From assembly GCF_001613325.1 (NCBI RefSeq), contig NZ_BDCD01000011.1, positions 62,001 through 126,000 on the forward strand: DNA of 64,000 nucleotides, written 5' to 3'. Of the stretch, positions 41,745 to 50,740 are shown piece by piece. The stretch is from Nocardia yamanashiensis NBRC 100130 (GTDB lineage Bacteria; Actinomycetota; Actinomycetes; Mycobacteriales; Mycobacteriaceae). The position numbers and the translations under genes were made by a program. A model generated the notes under the pieces. That model saw only the letters and a list, made by a program, of their open reading frames with translations, did no database searches and was not told the origin of the DNA. The stretch's first letter is position 1; the number at the start of each line of letters is the position of its first letter.

Positions 41745-44546
41745 ATGACACGTGATCTGCCCTACGACGACGATTCCGCAGCCGGCGACAACTACGTGGA
41801 AGACACCGCGTACCGCATTGCCACCGGAGTCGCGCGCGTGGCGAGGGCAGGCGCGTACGTTACCGGCGGCGCGCTCCTCGCGGCCGGCGGCACACGCGGC
41901 GCCTCCGACAACGCCAATCACGACAGCCGCATCGTCGGCTGGTCCGAAGCCGAGGATCCCAAGGCGGACGAGCCCAGCCCGACCGTCACCTTCCCGGACC
42001 TGACCGCCGCCGACGTCACGCCCCCGGTCAAGATGGGCCCGGCCGTGGTCGCGGTGTCCGACGACCAGCACGACAACCACCACTACGGCACCGACGCCGG
42101 ATTCTTCCCCGGGACCTTCGGCAGCCTGCCCTCCGACGCCGCCATGTCCGGTTACTACGGCGGCGGTTTCGGCGAGTCCGGCGGGTACTCGATCCCGCAG
42201 CCCGACTACTCGGCCGCCTACGGGTACAACCCGCAGAGCGGTGTGCTGGACGGGCATCACGGCAATACCGGCGTGACGATCCCGTGGGGCGACGGTCAGC
42301 TGTCGCTGCCCGTGCCCACCCTGCCGTCCTTCGACGGTGAACCCTCCGACTTCCTGCCCGGACTGAAGATCCCCGGCGTCGACGGCCACCTACCCGGCCT
42401 GCCGGGCGCTTTCCTGCCCAGCGGTCTCGGTGATGCCGGGCTCCCGTCCGGCGTCGGCCCCGCACCCGCGAACCCTGCGCCCGGAACGGATTTCGACGGC
42501 GTCGGCGATTCCGGCATCGGGCTGTTCGTCAAGACGCAATGGAATGTCGACGCCCATGTCGGCCTGGACGGCGTCTGGTTCAAGTCGGATATGAAGGTGG
42601 AGTTCAACGTCGGCGACGTCGGCCACCAGTACACCGAATACCAGCAGCAAATCGGGCAGTACATGAAGGACGGCGGGCCGGTCGGCTCGGCGTCCGGCGC
42701 CCAAGCCGGCACGAATCCGTTTGCCGCCAACGGTGATTCCGCTGGCGGAGCTGCCAACCCGGCCGCCGCGACCGCGAATCCGGCCACCGCCGGGGCGAGC
42801 AACCCCGCCGCCGGTGGCACCACCAACCCCGCGACCGCGGGCGCCGCCAATCCCGCTGCCGCCGATGCCAATCCGGCGCTCGCCGGGGTGAACGGCCTGG
42901 GCGGCCAGACCTTCGGCAAGTCTGCGGACGACGCGCACGGATCCGCCGGCACCGGCCAGCCCGCTGGCGGCCACGCGCCCGGATCCGGTGGTGCTTCGGC
43001 ACCGGGCGGTGTCGGTGCGGGTGGTGCTTCGGCTCCCGGTGGTATCGGTGCGGGCGGCGCTTCCGCTCCCGGTGGTATCGGTGCGGGTGGTGCTTCGGCT
43101 CCCGGCGGCATCGGTTCCGGTGGTGTTTCTCCCCAGGGCGGATTCGGTTCCGGCGCTTCGGCTCCCGGCACCGCCATGCCCGGATCTATTGGTGCTCCGG
43201 CGGGTTCGCCCGCTCCGGCGGTCACGGCTCCGGCGGCTCCCGCGTTCACGGCGCCGGTCGCGCCCATCGCGGTCGCTCCGGTGGTTCCGGCCGCGGTCGC
43301 TCCGGTGTCCGTCGCGCCGGTCGCGGTGGCGCAGCCGGTGGTGGCCACGCCGTTGCAGACCACGATTCAGCCGGATGCCGCGCAGCATCCGATCGCTAAT
43401 CTGCTGGGTGCGTCCGGCGGCCCCTCGCCGTTGACGGTGCCCGCGGTGAACGCGCCCTCACTCTTCGCCGATCATCGCGCTCCGGTGCTGGCGGCGGACG
43501 GGTCGGGCAACGCGGGACATTCGGCCACCATGGTCGCCAAGCCGGCCCCGGCCGCCGCTACGCCCGGCACCGCCGTGCCGCAGGTGAGCGTGCCGGCCAA
43601 GCCGGAGGTCGCGGTGACCACCGTGCCTTCGCTGCCGGTTCCCACCAAGCTGCCCGCGGTCGAAACCGGCGGGGCGACAATCACTCCCGGCGCCGGTGGG
43701 GGTACCCACGGCGGAGCCACGGGTGGTGCGACCACGGGCGGCGGCGCGTCGACCGGTGGCGGCGCGGCCGGCGGCGTCGATACCGACGGCCCGACCGGCG
43801 GAGCCACCACGGCTCCCGGCGGCACCCGCCCGGGCGGTAGCGACCCGACGGGTACGCACGGTGGCGGCGTCACCGTGCCCAGCGACCCCGACGGCGGCAC
43901 CACCGCGCACGTCCCGACGACCCAGCCGAGCGTGCCGACCCCCGACGTCACGGTGCCGACCGTGGCCCCGACCACCCAGCCGCAGGTGACCCAGCCGCAT
44001 CTGCCCAGCCAGGAGATCACGGTCCCGTCGGTGGCCCCGCAGCCGACCGTGGCCACCCAGCCCACCGTGCCGAAGCCCGCCCCGGCGAAACCGATTGCCG
44101 ACACGACTGATTCGGCCCCGCACGTTCTCGCCGCGGTCAGCGGCTCGTCCGTGCTGCCGGTCGACGACGCACTCCTGTACGCGAGCGATACCGACGGTTT
44201 CGGCGCGGCGCGGCTCGCGGATCATTCGAACGTCTACGCCCACGGCGATTCGTCCGCATTGTTCGCGAGCGACTCGGACACGTACGTGGGCAGCGATTCG
44301 TCCGCGTTCGTGAGCGACTCGAACATCTACGCGGCGAGCGATTCGTCCGCGTCGTTCGTGAGCGGAGTGAACGGGTATGCGGGCGATGACGGTTCGGTGC
44401 ATTCGCTGAGTGGTGACGCCGGTTGGCACGCCACCGCGTCGCTGTACGGCGCGAGTGCGCTGAACAGTCAGTTGCTGCCCGGCTCCGCGCTCACTGACGA
44501 CCAGTTCCCGTCGCACGGCGTACTCGATCACACCATGCTCCTGTGA
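41745..44546 (+). CDS. Large low-complexity protein coupled to a dynamin-like gene, unknown function
   Basis: 933 residues. The N-terminus (1-55) contains the mildly hydrophobic VARAGAYVTGGALLAAGG but no convincing signal peptide. A Pro/Gly/Asp-rich region follows (55-270), then a short folded-looking segment (FVKTQWNVDAHVGLDGVWFKSDMKVEFNVGD, about 265-295). Long tracts come next: NPAxA repeats (about 340-385), five 11-residue GGASAPGGIGA repeats (about 415-470), and Val/Pro/Thr-rich stretches. The C-terminus repeats SDSSAxFxSDSxxY-like units. Only one Cys-free, acidic product is expected. GTGA overlap couples it to the dynamin-like gene. It recalls iniB by position and low complexity but lacks the IniB N-terminal domain. 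Function unknown. Confidence 0.8.
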   Translation: MTRDLPYDDDSAAGDNYVEDTAYRIATGVARVARAGAYVTGGALLAAGGTRGASDNANHDSRIVGWSEAEDPKADEPSPTVTFPDLTAADVTPPVKMGPAVVAVSDDQHDNHHYGTDAGFFPGTFGSLPSDAAMSGYYGGGFGESGGYSIPQPDYSAAYGYNPQSGVLDGHHGNTGVTIPWGDGQLSLPVPTLPSFDGEPSDFLPGLKIPGVDGHLPGLPGAFLPSGLGDAGLPSGVGPAPANPAPGTDFDGVGDSGIGLFVKTQWNVDAHVGLDGVWFKSDMKVEFNVGDVGHQYTEYQQQIGQYMKDGGPVGSASGAQAGTNPFAANGDSAGGAANPAAATANPATAGASNPAAGGTTNPATAGAANPAAADANPALAGVNGLGGQTFGKSADDAHGSAGTGQPAGGHAPGSGGASAPGGVGAGGASAPGGIGAGGASAPGGIGAGGASAPGGIGSGGVSPQGGFGSGASAPGTAMPGSIGAPAGSPAPAVTAPAAPAFTAPVAPIAVAPVVPAAVAPVSVAPVAVAQPVVATPLQTTIQPDAAQHPIANLLGASGGPSPLTVPAVNAPSLFADHRAPVLAADGSGNAGHSATMVAKPAPAAATPGTAVPQVSVPAKPEVAVTTVPSLPVPTKLPAVETGGATITPGAGGGTHGGATGGATTGGGASTGGGAAGGVDTDGPTGGATTAPGGTRPGGSDPTGTHGGGVTVPSDPDGGTTAHVPTTQPSVPTPDVTVPTVAPTTQPQVTQPHLPSQEITVPSVAPQPTVATQPTVPKPAPAKPIADTTDSAPHVLAAVSGSSVLPVDDALLYASDTDGFGAARLADHSNVYAHGDSSALFASDSDTYVGSDSSAFVSDSNIYAASDSSASFVSGVNGYAGDDGSVHSLSGDAGWHATASLYGASALNSQLLPGSALTDDQFPSHGVLDHTMLL
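42985..43155 (+). repeat. 33-bp in-frame repeats (GGASAPGGIGA)
   Basis: Five tandem units encode GGASAPGG[V/I]GA with the last ones decaying (GGVSPQGGFGS). DNA identity between units is high, so copy number is likely to vary between strains. Confidence 0.75.
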
Positions 44547-46354
44547 GCGGCTCGGAGAGCCTGACCGCCGTGAAGAATCCGGATGTGATGGGCCCCCTGC
44601 TCGAGCTGCTCGACGAGCTGCTCGAGCAGACCCATGCGCTGGGCCGTACCGACCTGGCCGGTCGCCTCGGCATCGCCCGTGCCCGCATCGCCGATCCCCG
44701 GGTGCGCCTGGTGGTGGTCGGCGATTCCAAGAGCGGAATGAGCACCCTGGTCAACGGCCTGGTGGGCATGCCGGTGAGCGCCACCGATTCCCAGCACAGC
44801 GTGCCGGTGATCGCCGAGTACGGCCCGCAGCCCGCCGCCATCCTGGTGAAGGCGGTCGGCGGCCGGGCCGAACGCGAGGCGGTGGATCCGGCCGCGGCGC
44901 TGGCCGCCCTGCCCTCCGACGGTGTGGTGCGTGCCGAGGTCACCGCCCCGAGCCCGTTGCTGGCGGAGGGTTTCGTGGTGCTGGACGCGCCGGGTTCGCC
45001 CGGTGATACGCCCGCCACCTGGTCGCTGCTGGCCGCCGCCGACGCGGTGCTCTACGTGGCCGCCGCGGACGCCCCGTTCACGCCCGGCCAGATCGAGCAG
45101 CTGCAGCGCATCCAGCAGGTCTGCCCGACCGTGGTCTGCGTCCTCAACAAGATCGATGAATATCCGCAGTGGCCGCAGGTGCAGCAGCAGGATCGCGGGC
45201 TGCTGGATCAGGCCGGGCTGGCGTTCGCCGTCGCTCCCGCCTCGGCGCTGCTGCACACCCGCGCGCAGGCCACCGGCGATCAGCAGCTGGATCTGGAATC
45301 CGGTGTGCCGCAACTGCTCGACCATCTGCGCGCCTATGTGCTGGGCCGCGCCGACACCGTCGCCGCCGAGGCCGCCGTCCGCGATATCCAGCTGATCACC
45401 GATCATCTCGCGCTGGCCCTGCGCACCGAAGCCGAGACGCTGCGCGATCCGCGCCGCTTCGGCGTCATCACCGAGCAGCTGCGCCGCACCCGCGAGGAAG
45501 CCGAACAGCTGCGCCAGCGCTCCGCCAACTGGCAGGTCACCCTGGCCGACGGCGCGGCCGAACTGATGGCCGACACCGAACACGATCTGCGCCATCGCCT
45601 GCGCAGCCTGATCCGCGATGCCGAAGCCGACATCATGAAGCGCGATCCGGTGAAGCGCTGGAACGATTTCGGCGTCGACCTGGACGCCAAGATCTGCGAG
45701 GCGGTGGAGGAGAACTTCGTCATCGCGCACTACCGGTCGGTGGAACTGGCCGAGCAGGTGGCGGCGAAATTCCCCGAAAGCGGCGTGCCGACAGCCGATC
45801 TCAAGCTCGACGATCCCGGCGAAGTGGGCGCGGTACTGGAACCGGTGGCCGCGCTGGACACCCTGGACAGCGCGAAAGCCGGTGTGACGCAACAGGTGCT
45901 GTCCGCGCTGCGCGGCTCCTACGGCGGCATCCTGATGGTCGGCCTGGCCACCAGCCTGCTCGGCATGTCGCTGGTGAACTGGTATTCCGCGGGCGCGGGC
46001 GTGCTGCTGGGCGTGAACGCGCTGTGGGACGACCGCAAGACCCGCACCCAGCGCCGGCAGTCCGAGGCCAAGGTGGCGGTGGCGCGGCTGATGGACGATG
46101 TGATCTTCCAGGTGTCCAAGGAGTCGCGGTACCGGCTGCGCGGCGTACAGCGCAGTCTGCGTGACCATTTCACCGATATCGCCAATTCCACGCTGCGTTC
46201 GGTGGACGCCTCGTTGCGGGCCGCCGAGGAGGCCGCGGCGGTGCATTCGCCGCAGCGGCGGGAGGTGCGGCTCACCGAGATCGAGACCGCGCTGGTGCGG
46301 TTGCGTGAGGTGCGCGAGCGCGCGGACGCGATGGGCGAAGAGCCCTCCTACTGA
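44543..46354 (+). CDS. Dynamin-like GTPase-fold protein with Met in place of the P-loop Lys
   Basis: 603 residues. The G domain is recognisable: P-loop VVVGDSKSGMSTLVNGLVG (residues 57-75), G3 VLDAPGSPGD and G4 LNKIDEY. The invariant P-loop lysine is Met66 (GxxxxGMS). The middle is helical (LRTEAETLRDPRRFGVITEQLRRTREEAEQLRQRSANWQ), followed by two hydrophobic segments (GGILMVGLATSLLGMSLVNWYSAGAGVLLGVNALW, about 470-505) likely to insert in membrane, and a helical C-terminus. The layout matches bacterial dynamin-like proteins such as IniA/IniC, which remodel membranes under envelope stress. GTG 44543 overlaps the preceding stop. Loss of the lysine should impair nucleotide hydrolysis. Confidence 0.88.
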   Translation: MSGSESLTAVKNPDVMGPLLELLDELLEQTHALGRTDLAGRLGIARARIADPRVRLVVVGDSKSGMSTLVNGLVGMPVSATDSQHSVPVIAEYGPQPAAILVKAVGGRAEREAVDPAAALAALPSDGVVRAEVTAPSPLLAEGFVVLDAPGSPGDTPATWSLLAAADAVLYVAAADAPFTPGQIEQLQRIQQVCPTVVCVLNKIDEYPQWPQVQQQDRGLLDQAGLAFAVAPASALLHTRAQATGDQQLDLESGVPQLLDHLRAYVLGRADTVAAEAAVRDIQLITDHLALALRTEAETLRDPRRFGVITEQLRRTREEAEQLRQRSANWQVTLADGAAELMADTEHDLRHRLRSLIRDAEADIMKRDPVKRWNDFGVDLDAKICEAVEENFVIAHYRSVELAEQVAAKFPESGVPTADLKLDDPGEVGAVLEPVAALDTLDSAKAGVTQQVLSALRGSYGGILMVGLATSLLGMSLVNWYSAGAGVLLGVNALWDDRKTRTQRRQSEAKVAVARLMDDVIFQVSKESRYRLRGVQRSLRDHFTDIANSTLRSVDASLRAAEEAAAVHSPQRREVRLTEIETALVRLREVRERADAMGEEPSY

Positions 46355-46359
46355 GAAAA

Positions 46360-46397
46360 CCGCCGCCGCCCACGCTGTTTCGCGTGGGCGGCGGCGG
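46360..46397. terminator. 16-bp bidirectional terminator
   Basis: CCGCCGCCGCCCACGC (46360-46375) pairs perfectly with GCGTGGGCGGCGGCGG (46382-46397) over 6 nt, between convergent genes 5 nt and 3 nt away. Tails are GTTTC on plus and GTTTTC on minus. Confidence 0.82.
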
Positions 46398-46400
46398 GTT

Positions 46401-48464
46401 TCAGCGTCCCGCGTGCGCGGGGTTGAACGTTCCGGCGTGCGTCTGTTCCTCGGCCCGGATGACGTGCATGACGGCATTGATCAACGCCAGATGCGTGAAC
46501 GCCTGCGGGAAATTGCCGAGATGCCGTCCGGTATGCGAGTCGATCTCCTCGGCATACAGCTTGAGCGGGCTGGCATACCCCAGCAGCCGCTCGCACAACT
46601 GCCGCGCCCGCTGCAATTCCCCGATCTCCACCAGCGCCGACACCAGCCAGAACGAGCAGATGGTGAACGACCCCTCCTCGCCGTAGAGCCCGTCGTCGGT
46701 GGTCTCGGTGCGATACCGCAGCACCAGTCCGTTCTCGGTCAGCTCGTCGGCGATGGCGAGCACGGTCGCCCGCACCCGGTGATCGGTCGGCGGCAGGAAC
46801 CGCAGCAGCACCACCAGCAGCAGTGAGGCGTCCAGGGTCTCGCTGCCGTAGGACTGGGTGAACACGCCCCGCTCGTCCACTCCGTTGTCGAGGATGTCGG
46901 CGCGGATCTCGTCGGCGATGTCGTGCCACTTCTTGGCGTAGTCGTATTCCCCGTGCAGTTCGGCCAGTTTCGCGCCGCGGTCCAGGGCCACCCAGCACAT
47001 CACCTTGGAGGAGGTGAAGTGCTGCGGCTCCCCGCGCACCTCCCAGATCCCGCGATCGGGGTTGCGCCAGTTCTCGATGGCCGCCTGCACCTGCCGTTCC
47101 AGCATGGGCCACAGGGTTTCCGGCACCTGCTGGCGCGACTTCACGTGCAGGTAAACCGAATCCAGCAGGGTGCCCCAGATATCGTGCTGTTCCTGGTTGT
47201 ACGCCCCGTTGCCGATGCGCACCGGTCGCGCGCCGTCGTAGCCGGACAGGTGGGTGAGCTCGGATTCGGTGATCTCGCGTTCGCCGCCGATGCCGTAGAG
47301 CACTTGCAGCGGAACGGGTTTGCCGTTCCCGTCCGTCGCCACATCGTGCAGGAAGGCGAAGAAGTCGTCGGCTTCCCGGTCCAGGCCGAGGGTGTACAGG
47401 CCCCAGAGCGCGAACGTGGAGTCACGCACCCAGGTGTATCGGTAGTCCCAATTGCGTTCCCCGCCCGGTGTTTCCGGCAGCGAGGTGGTGGCGGCGGCCA
47501 GGAGCGCGCCCGTGGGGGCGTAGGTGAGCCCCTTCAAGGTGAGCGCGCTGCGCTGCAGATAACCCCGCCACGGGTGGTCCGGGAACCGCCCCAGCGTGAT
47601 CCACTGCCGCCAGGATTCGGTCGTGGTCCACATCTTCTCGGCCGCTTCGGCGAAAGTGCGCGGCGGCGGCAGGTCCGACCAGGACAGGGCCACGAACACC
47701 TCGTCGCCCTCCTTCATCCGGGTGCGCGCCCGCGCCTCCCGCCCTTCGATGCCCAGCCGCAGATTGGTGGTCAGGGTGAGCGTCGGGCAGCCTTCGATAT
47801 CGCAAGTGGCGGAGGCTCTTTCGTAGACGTCGCCGCTGTACTCCCAGAGCGCGGGGCCGCGGTGATAGTCGAAGGCCGGTTCGCAGCTCATCTCCAGTTC
47901 CACCACGCCGTTCACGCATTTCACGGTGCGCAGCAGGATGTGCTCGGCGTCCCAGTCCATCGGGGTGCGGCGGTGGGTGCGGCTGCGCTGCTTGTTGTTG
48001 TGCCAGGGGCCCAGCACCAGCGCGTCGCGCACGATGATCCAGCCGGTCTCGGTCTGCCAGGTGGTCTCCACGATCAGCCCGCCCGGCAGATAGCGCCGTG
48101 CGGCGGGCACATTGCGCCCGTACGGGCCGATCCGGAAGTGTCCGGCGCTGCGGTCCAGCATGGCGCCGAAGATGCTGGGGGAGTCCGGGCGCGGCACGCA
48201 CATCCATTCGACCGAGCCGTTGCGGGCGATGAGCGCGTTGGTCTCGCAGTCGGACAGGAAGGCGTAGTCGTCGATGGGCGGGTAGATGGAATGGCGCATC
48301 CCGCCCGTGGCCGACAGCATGTAGCCGTCGGAGAGTTGCGCGTCCGGCCGGTCTAGGGCCTCACGTGGCGCTTCGAGCGTCGTATCGGAGCCTGGATCGC
48401 CGGTATCGCTGCCGAGCGGGCGATCGTAGGATTCCGGTTCGTCGTAGGACTCCATGCCAACCAT
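46401..48464 (-). CDS. GH15 glycoside hydrolase, probable trehalase
   Basis: 687 residues. GH15 architecture: an N-terminal beta-sandwich (DYAFLSDCETNALIARNGSVEWMCVPRPDSPSIFGAMLD) and an (alpha/alpha)6 barrel with GGERNWDYRYTWVRDSTFALWGLYTLG, the conserved catalytic-acid region around LYGEEGSFTICSFWLVSALVEIG, and QAFTHLALINAVMHV. The mycobacterial GH15 enzyme at this map position (Rv2402) is a trehalase, so hydrolysis of trehalose to glucose is the best prediction. An acidic 60-residue N-terminal extension precedes the domain. ATG 48464 is used; ATG 48455 and upstream codons are alternatives. Confidence 0.9.
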   Translation of the reverse strand: MVGMESYDEPESYDRPLGSDTGDPGSDTTLEAPREALDRPDAQLSDGYMLSATGGMRHSIYPPIDDYAFLSDCETNALIARNGSVEWMCVPRPDSPSIFGAMLDRSAGHFRIGPYGRNVPAARRYLPGGLIVETTWQTETGWIIVRDALVLGPWHNNKQRSRTHRRTPMDWDAEHILLRTVKCVNGVVELEMSCEPAFDYHRGPALWEYSGDVYERASATCDIEGCPTLTLTTNLRLGIEGREARARTRMKEGDEVFVALSWSDLPPPRTFAEAAEKMWTTTESWRQWITLGRFPDHPWRGYLQRSALTLKGLTYAPTGALLAAATTSLPETPGGERNWDYRYTWVRDSTFALWGLYTLGLDREADDFFAFLHDVATDGNGKPVPLQVLYGIGGEREITESELTHLSGYDGARPVRIGNGAYNQEQHDIWGTLLDSVYLHVKSRQQVPETLWPMLERQVQAAIENWRNPDRGIWEVRGEPQHFTSSKVMCWVALDRGAKLAELHGEYDYAKKWHDIADEIRADILDNGVDERGVFTQSYGSETLDASLLLVVLLRFLPPTDHRVRATVLAIADELTENGLVLRYRTETTDDGLYGEEGSFTICSFWLVSALVEIGELQRARQLCERLLGYASPLKLYAEEIDSHTGRHLGNFPQAFTHLALINAVMHVIRAEEQTHAGTFNPAHAGR

Positions 48465-48509
48465 GATCGGTCCGATCGGCCCGAATCGTCCACCATCGCG
48501 GGTTCGGCC

Positions 48510-48515
48510 TAGGCT
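48510..48515 (+). promoter_or_regulatory. Candidate -10 box, leaderless
   Basis: TAGGCT lies 6 nt before GTG 48522, the same box and spacing as at proA. Confidence 0.5.
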
Positions 48516-48521
48516 GGTGCC

Positions 48522-48758
48522 GTGCATCGGATTGCAGGATGGTGGGACGGCGTCGAACTGTGGGTGGCCGGCCTGCCCTTCGTTCCCCAGTTCGCCGTGG
48601 TGCTGGCCGCCATGGTGCCGGTTTGTTTCGCGCTGGCGTACCTGCTGGACCGCACCCTGCGCCTCGCGCTGCGGGTGCTCGGCCGCGATCGCGTGGCCGC
48701 CCAGGAGTCCGCCGCCGCCGTCACCTCGCCCCGCCGCATCCGGAAGGAAGCCGCCTGA
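48522..48758 (+). CDS. Small membrane protein, unknown function
   Basis: 78 residues with one strong hydrophobic helix pair (ELWVAGLPFVPQFAVVLAAMVPVCFALAYLLDRTLRLALRVL) and a basic, charged C-terminus (SPRRIRKEAA). GTG 48522 follows a leaderless-type TAGGCT box. Its stop overlaps the start of the next tiny frame (TGATG). Its place between the trehalase gene and the sulfate operon resembles the small membrane gene Rv2401A. No function is known. Confidence 0.72.
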   Translation: MHRIAGWWDGVELWVAGLPFVPQFAVVLAAMVPVCFALAYLLDRTLRLALRVLGRDRVAAQESAAAVTSPRRIRKEAA

Positions 48759-48835
48759 TGCCCCGCTCCCGCGTCCAGCTCGCGCTGATCGCACTGCTTG
48801 TTCTCGTTGTCGTGGCCTGGTTGTTCACCCGCTGA
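48758..48835 (+). CDS. 25-residue single-TM peptide
   Basis: MPRSRVQ followed by LALIALLVLVVVAWLFTR: a basic N-terminus and one TM helix filling the rest. It is coupled to the previous small membrane gene by a TGATG overlap, which is the main support for translation. Function unknown. Too short for a firm call without conservation data. Confidence 0.5.
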   Translation: MPRSRVQLALIALLVLVVVAWLFTR

Positions 48836-48863
48836 GCGAATTCGCCGCGTACTGTGCTGCACC

Positions 48864-49115
48864 ATGTCAACCGATGAAGGTCTGGAACTGGAAACCTTGC
48901 TGTCCGAAGAGGACTTCGAGGACGAACCCCGTCTGATCGCCACCCACCTCGCCGGGCCCGAGGAAGCCCTCGAAATGGTGAAGGCCGCCCAGCTGCTGGG
49001 CCTGGGCGTGCGCCTCAGCAACCGCATCCGCCCCGACGAGGAAGATGCCGAGTCGGCCACCGAGGAATGGATCCTCGACATCCTCGAGACCCCGCCGGTC
49101 GTCGAAGACGAGTAA
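48864..49115 (+). CDS. Small acidic conserved-type hypothetical protein
   Basis: 83 residues, strongly acidic (ELETLLSEEDFEDEP and PDEEDAESATEEW), no Cys, no TM helix. The middle AGPEEALEMVKAAQLLGLGVRLSNRIRP looks like a small helix-strand domain. Good codon bias for this genome. A TACTGT box (48850-48855) 8 nt before ATG 48864 suggests a leaderless start. Function unknown. Confidence 0.68.
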   Translation: MSTDEGLELETLLSEEDFEDEPRLIATHLAGPEEALEMVKAAQLLGLGVRLSNRIRPDEEDAESATEEWILDILETPPVVEDE

Positions 49116-49141
49116 GCCCGGCGGGCTTGCCACGGAAGATT

Positions 49142-49163
49142 GTTCGGGGGCAAGCCCCCGAAC
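49142..49163 (+). terminator. Hairpin after the small acidic gene
   Basis: GTTCGGGGG (49142-49150) pairs with CCCCCGAAC (49155-49163) over CAAG, 26 nt after the stop. No U-tract. Confidence 0.5.
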
Positions 49164-49192
49164 CCCCGTAATTCGGAAAGCGGCCAGACCCC

Positions 49193-49221
49193 GCCTGGCT
49201 GTGCCGATCGCACAGCCAGGC
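49193..49221 (-). terminator. Hairpin after the protein kinase gene
   Basis: GCCTGGCTGTGC (49193-49204) pairs perfectly with GCACAGCCAGGC (49210-49221), 10 nt beyond the kinase stop on the minus strand. No U-tract. Confidence 0.6.
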
Positions 49222-49231
49222 CCCACCCGCA

Positions 49232-50740
49232 CTAGCGCCGCCGGACCGAGATCGCGCAGACCAGGGTGGCGATACCGAGGGCGATGCCGATCGCGCACAG
49301 TCCTATCGCCAGCGGCTCGCGGAGCGGGCCGAGGGTGAGCGAGGCCGTGAACGACGCGAACCCGTGGACATACAGCTGCCCGCCCACGATGCCCACGATG
49401 AATCCGAGACTGCCCAGTGCCGCGAGTACCCGGCCGGTGCGCGGATGGAGCCACAGCAGCAGCGCGCCGGCGATGAGCAATATGCCGATCACGGCCGCAT
49501 AGGCGGTCGCCGCCGTCAGGCTGACGCGGGCCGAGTCGACGATGGTCGGCGGGTACCTGCCCGAGACGAATTGCTCGAAACGGGCATGCAGCCGTTGCAC
49601 ACCCCTGGCGACGATGGCCGCGCACAGTAGGGCCAGAACGGAGGCCGCGATCGCTCCGCGCCGACCGCGCGGACGAGCCTTGGCGATCGGATCGCCCGCC
49701 GCGACGGCAGCCAAGGACGCGATGGCGGCCCGGGGAGCGGAGGCATGCGGCCCCTGATTCACCGCGGGTGGCGGCGGGCTCGCCGACGGCAGCACTGATC
49801 GCGGATCGGCGGGTGCGGCCGCATTCGGCCAACCCTGGCCTGCCGGCGGGGCGACTTGGGTCGGCGATCGGCGCGGATCGTGCGCGGGCGCCGGAGCGGA
49901 CTGCGATCCGTGCACGGCCGCCCAGGCCGCGTGCGCGAATTCGGTGCACGAGGTGAAGCGGTGTTCGCGGTTCTTGGCCATGGCGCGGGCGATCACGGCG
50001 TCCAGGGCCTCGGGGACGTCCGCGCGCATCGGGCGCAGTGACGGCACCGGCTTGTTCAGGTGGCCTGCCACCACCTGGCCCGGATTGGTGGCGGCGAACG
50101 GTGGCTGGCCTGCCAGCATGGTGAAAAGCGTGCAGGCCAGGGAGTATTGGTCGCTGCGATGGTCGAGGGGTTCGGCGGAGAGTTGTTCGGGGGAGGCGTA
50201 GGCGAGGGTGGCGGAGAAGGTGCCCGTGGTGGTGAGCTGGGTGTTGGATTCGGCCAGGCGGGCGATGCCGAAGTCGGTGAGCACGGCGCGTTCGGCGCGG
50301 CCGGATTCGGGGGCCGAGAGCAGGATATTGGCAGGTTTGACGTCGCGGTGCAGGATGCCCTGGCCGTGCGCGTAGTCCAGGGCCGCACCGGTTTCGGCGA
50401 TGATCCGCACCGCGCGTTCGACCGACACGGTGCGCGGGTCCAGGCGGGCGGCGTCGGTGCCGTGCACGTATTGCATGGCGATCCACAGCCGTCCGTCCTG
50501 CACGCCGCGGTCCTGCACCGCCACGATGTTCGGATGGTCCAGCCGCGCAACCAGATTCGCTTCCCGCTCGAACCGGTCCCGCCATTCCCGCTGCACCGCG
50601 ATATCGAGATTGAGCAGCTTCAATGCGATCTGCCGCGGCAGCCGCGGATGCTCGGCCAGATACACCGTGCCCATACCGCCTTCGCCGAGCAGCCGCGCGA
50701 GGCGGTACCCGGCGAAGGTGTCGTTCACTTCCAGGCGCAC
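49232..50740 (-). CDS. Membrane-bound Ser/Thr protein kinase (Pkn type)
   Basis: 502 residues. A complete kinase domain occupies about 1-280: GEGGMGTVY glycine loop, ALKLL lysine, HRDVKPANILL catalytic loop, DFGIAR and ASPEQL. A Pro/Ala-rich linker follows, then four hydrophobic helices (about 350-500) in place of the usual single TM and PASTA sensor. GTG 50740 overlaps the stop of the M48 protease gene by 1 nt (TAGTG), so the two are translationally coupled. The kinase-protease pair interrupts the conserved trehalase-sulfate operon order and is probably an inserted module. Substrates unknown. Confidence 0.92.
   Translation of the reverse strand: MRLEVNDTFAGYRLARLLGEGGMGTVYLAEHPRLPRQIALKLLNLDIAVQREWRDRFEREANLVARLDHPNIVAVQDRGVQDGRLWIAMQYVHGTDAARLDPRTVSVERAVRIIAETGAALDYAHGQGILHRDVKPANILLSAPESGRAERAVLTDFGIARLAESNTQLTTTGTFSATLAYASPEQLSAEPLDHRSDQYSLACTLFTMLAGQPPFAATNPGQVVAGHLNKPVPSLRPMRADVPEALDAVIARAMAKNREHRFTSCTEFAHAAWAAVHGSQSAPAPAHDPRRSPTQVAPPAGQGWPNAAAPADPRSVLPSASPPPPAVNQGPHASAPRAAIASLAAVAAGDPIAKARPRGRRGAIAASVLALLCAAIVARGVQRLHARFEQFVSGRYPPTIVDSARVSLTAATAYAAVIGILLIAGALLLWLHPRTGRVLAALGSLGFIVGIVGGQLYVHGFASFTASLTLGPLREPLAIGLCAIGIALGIATLVCAISVRRR

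Noticed and set aside
42985..43155. CRISPR-like reading of the 33-bp repeats
   Set aside because: The units are contiguous without spacers, in frame, and encode GGASAPGGIGA; they are protein repeats.
41745..44546. Calling the 933-residue protein IniB
   Set aside because: Only position and low complexity agree. The IniB N-terminal domain and its sequence are not seen.
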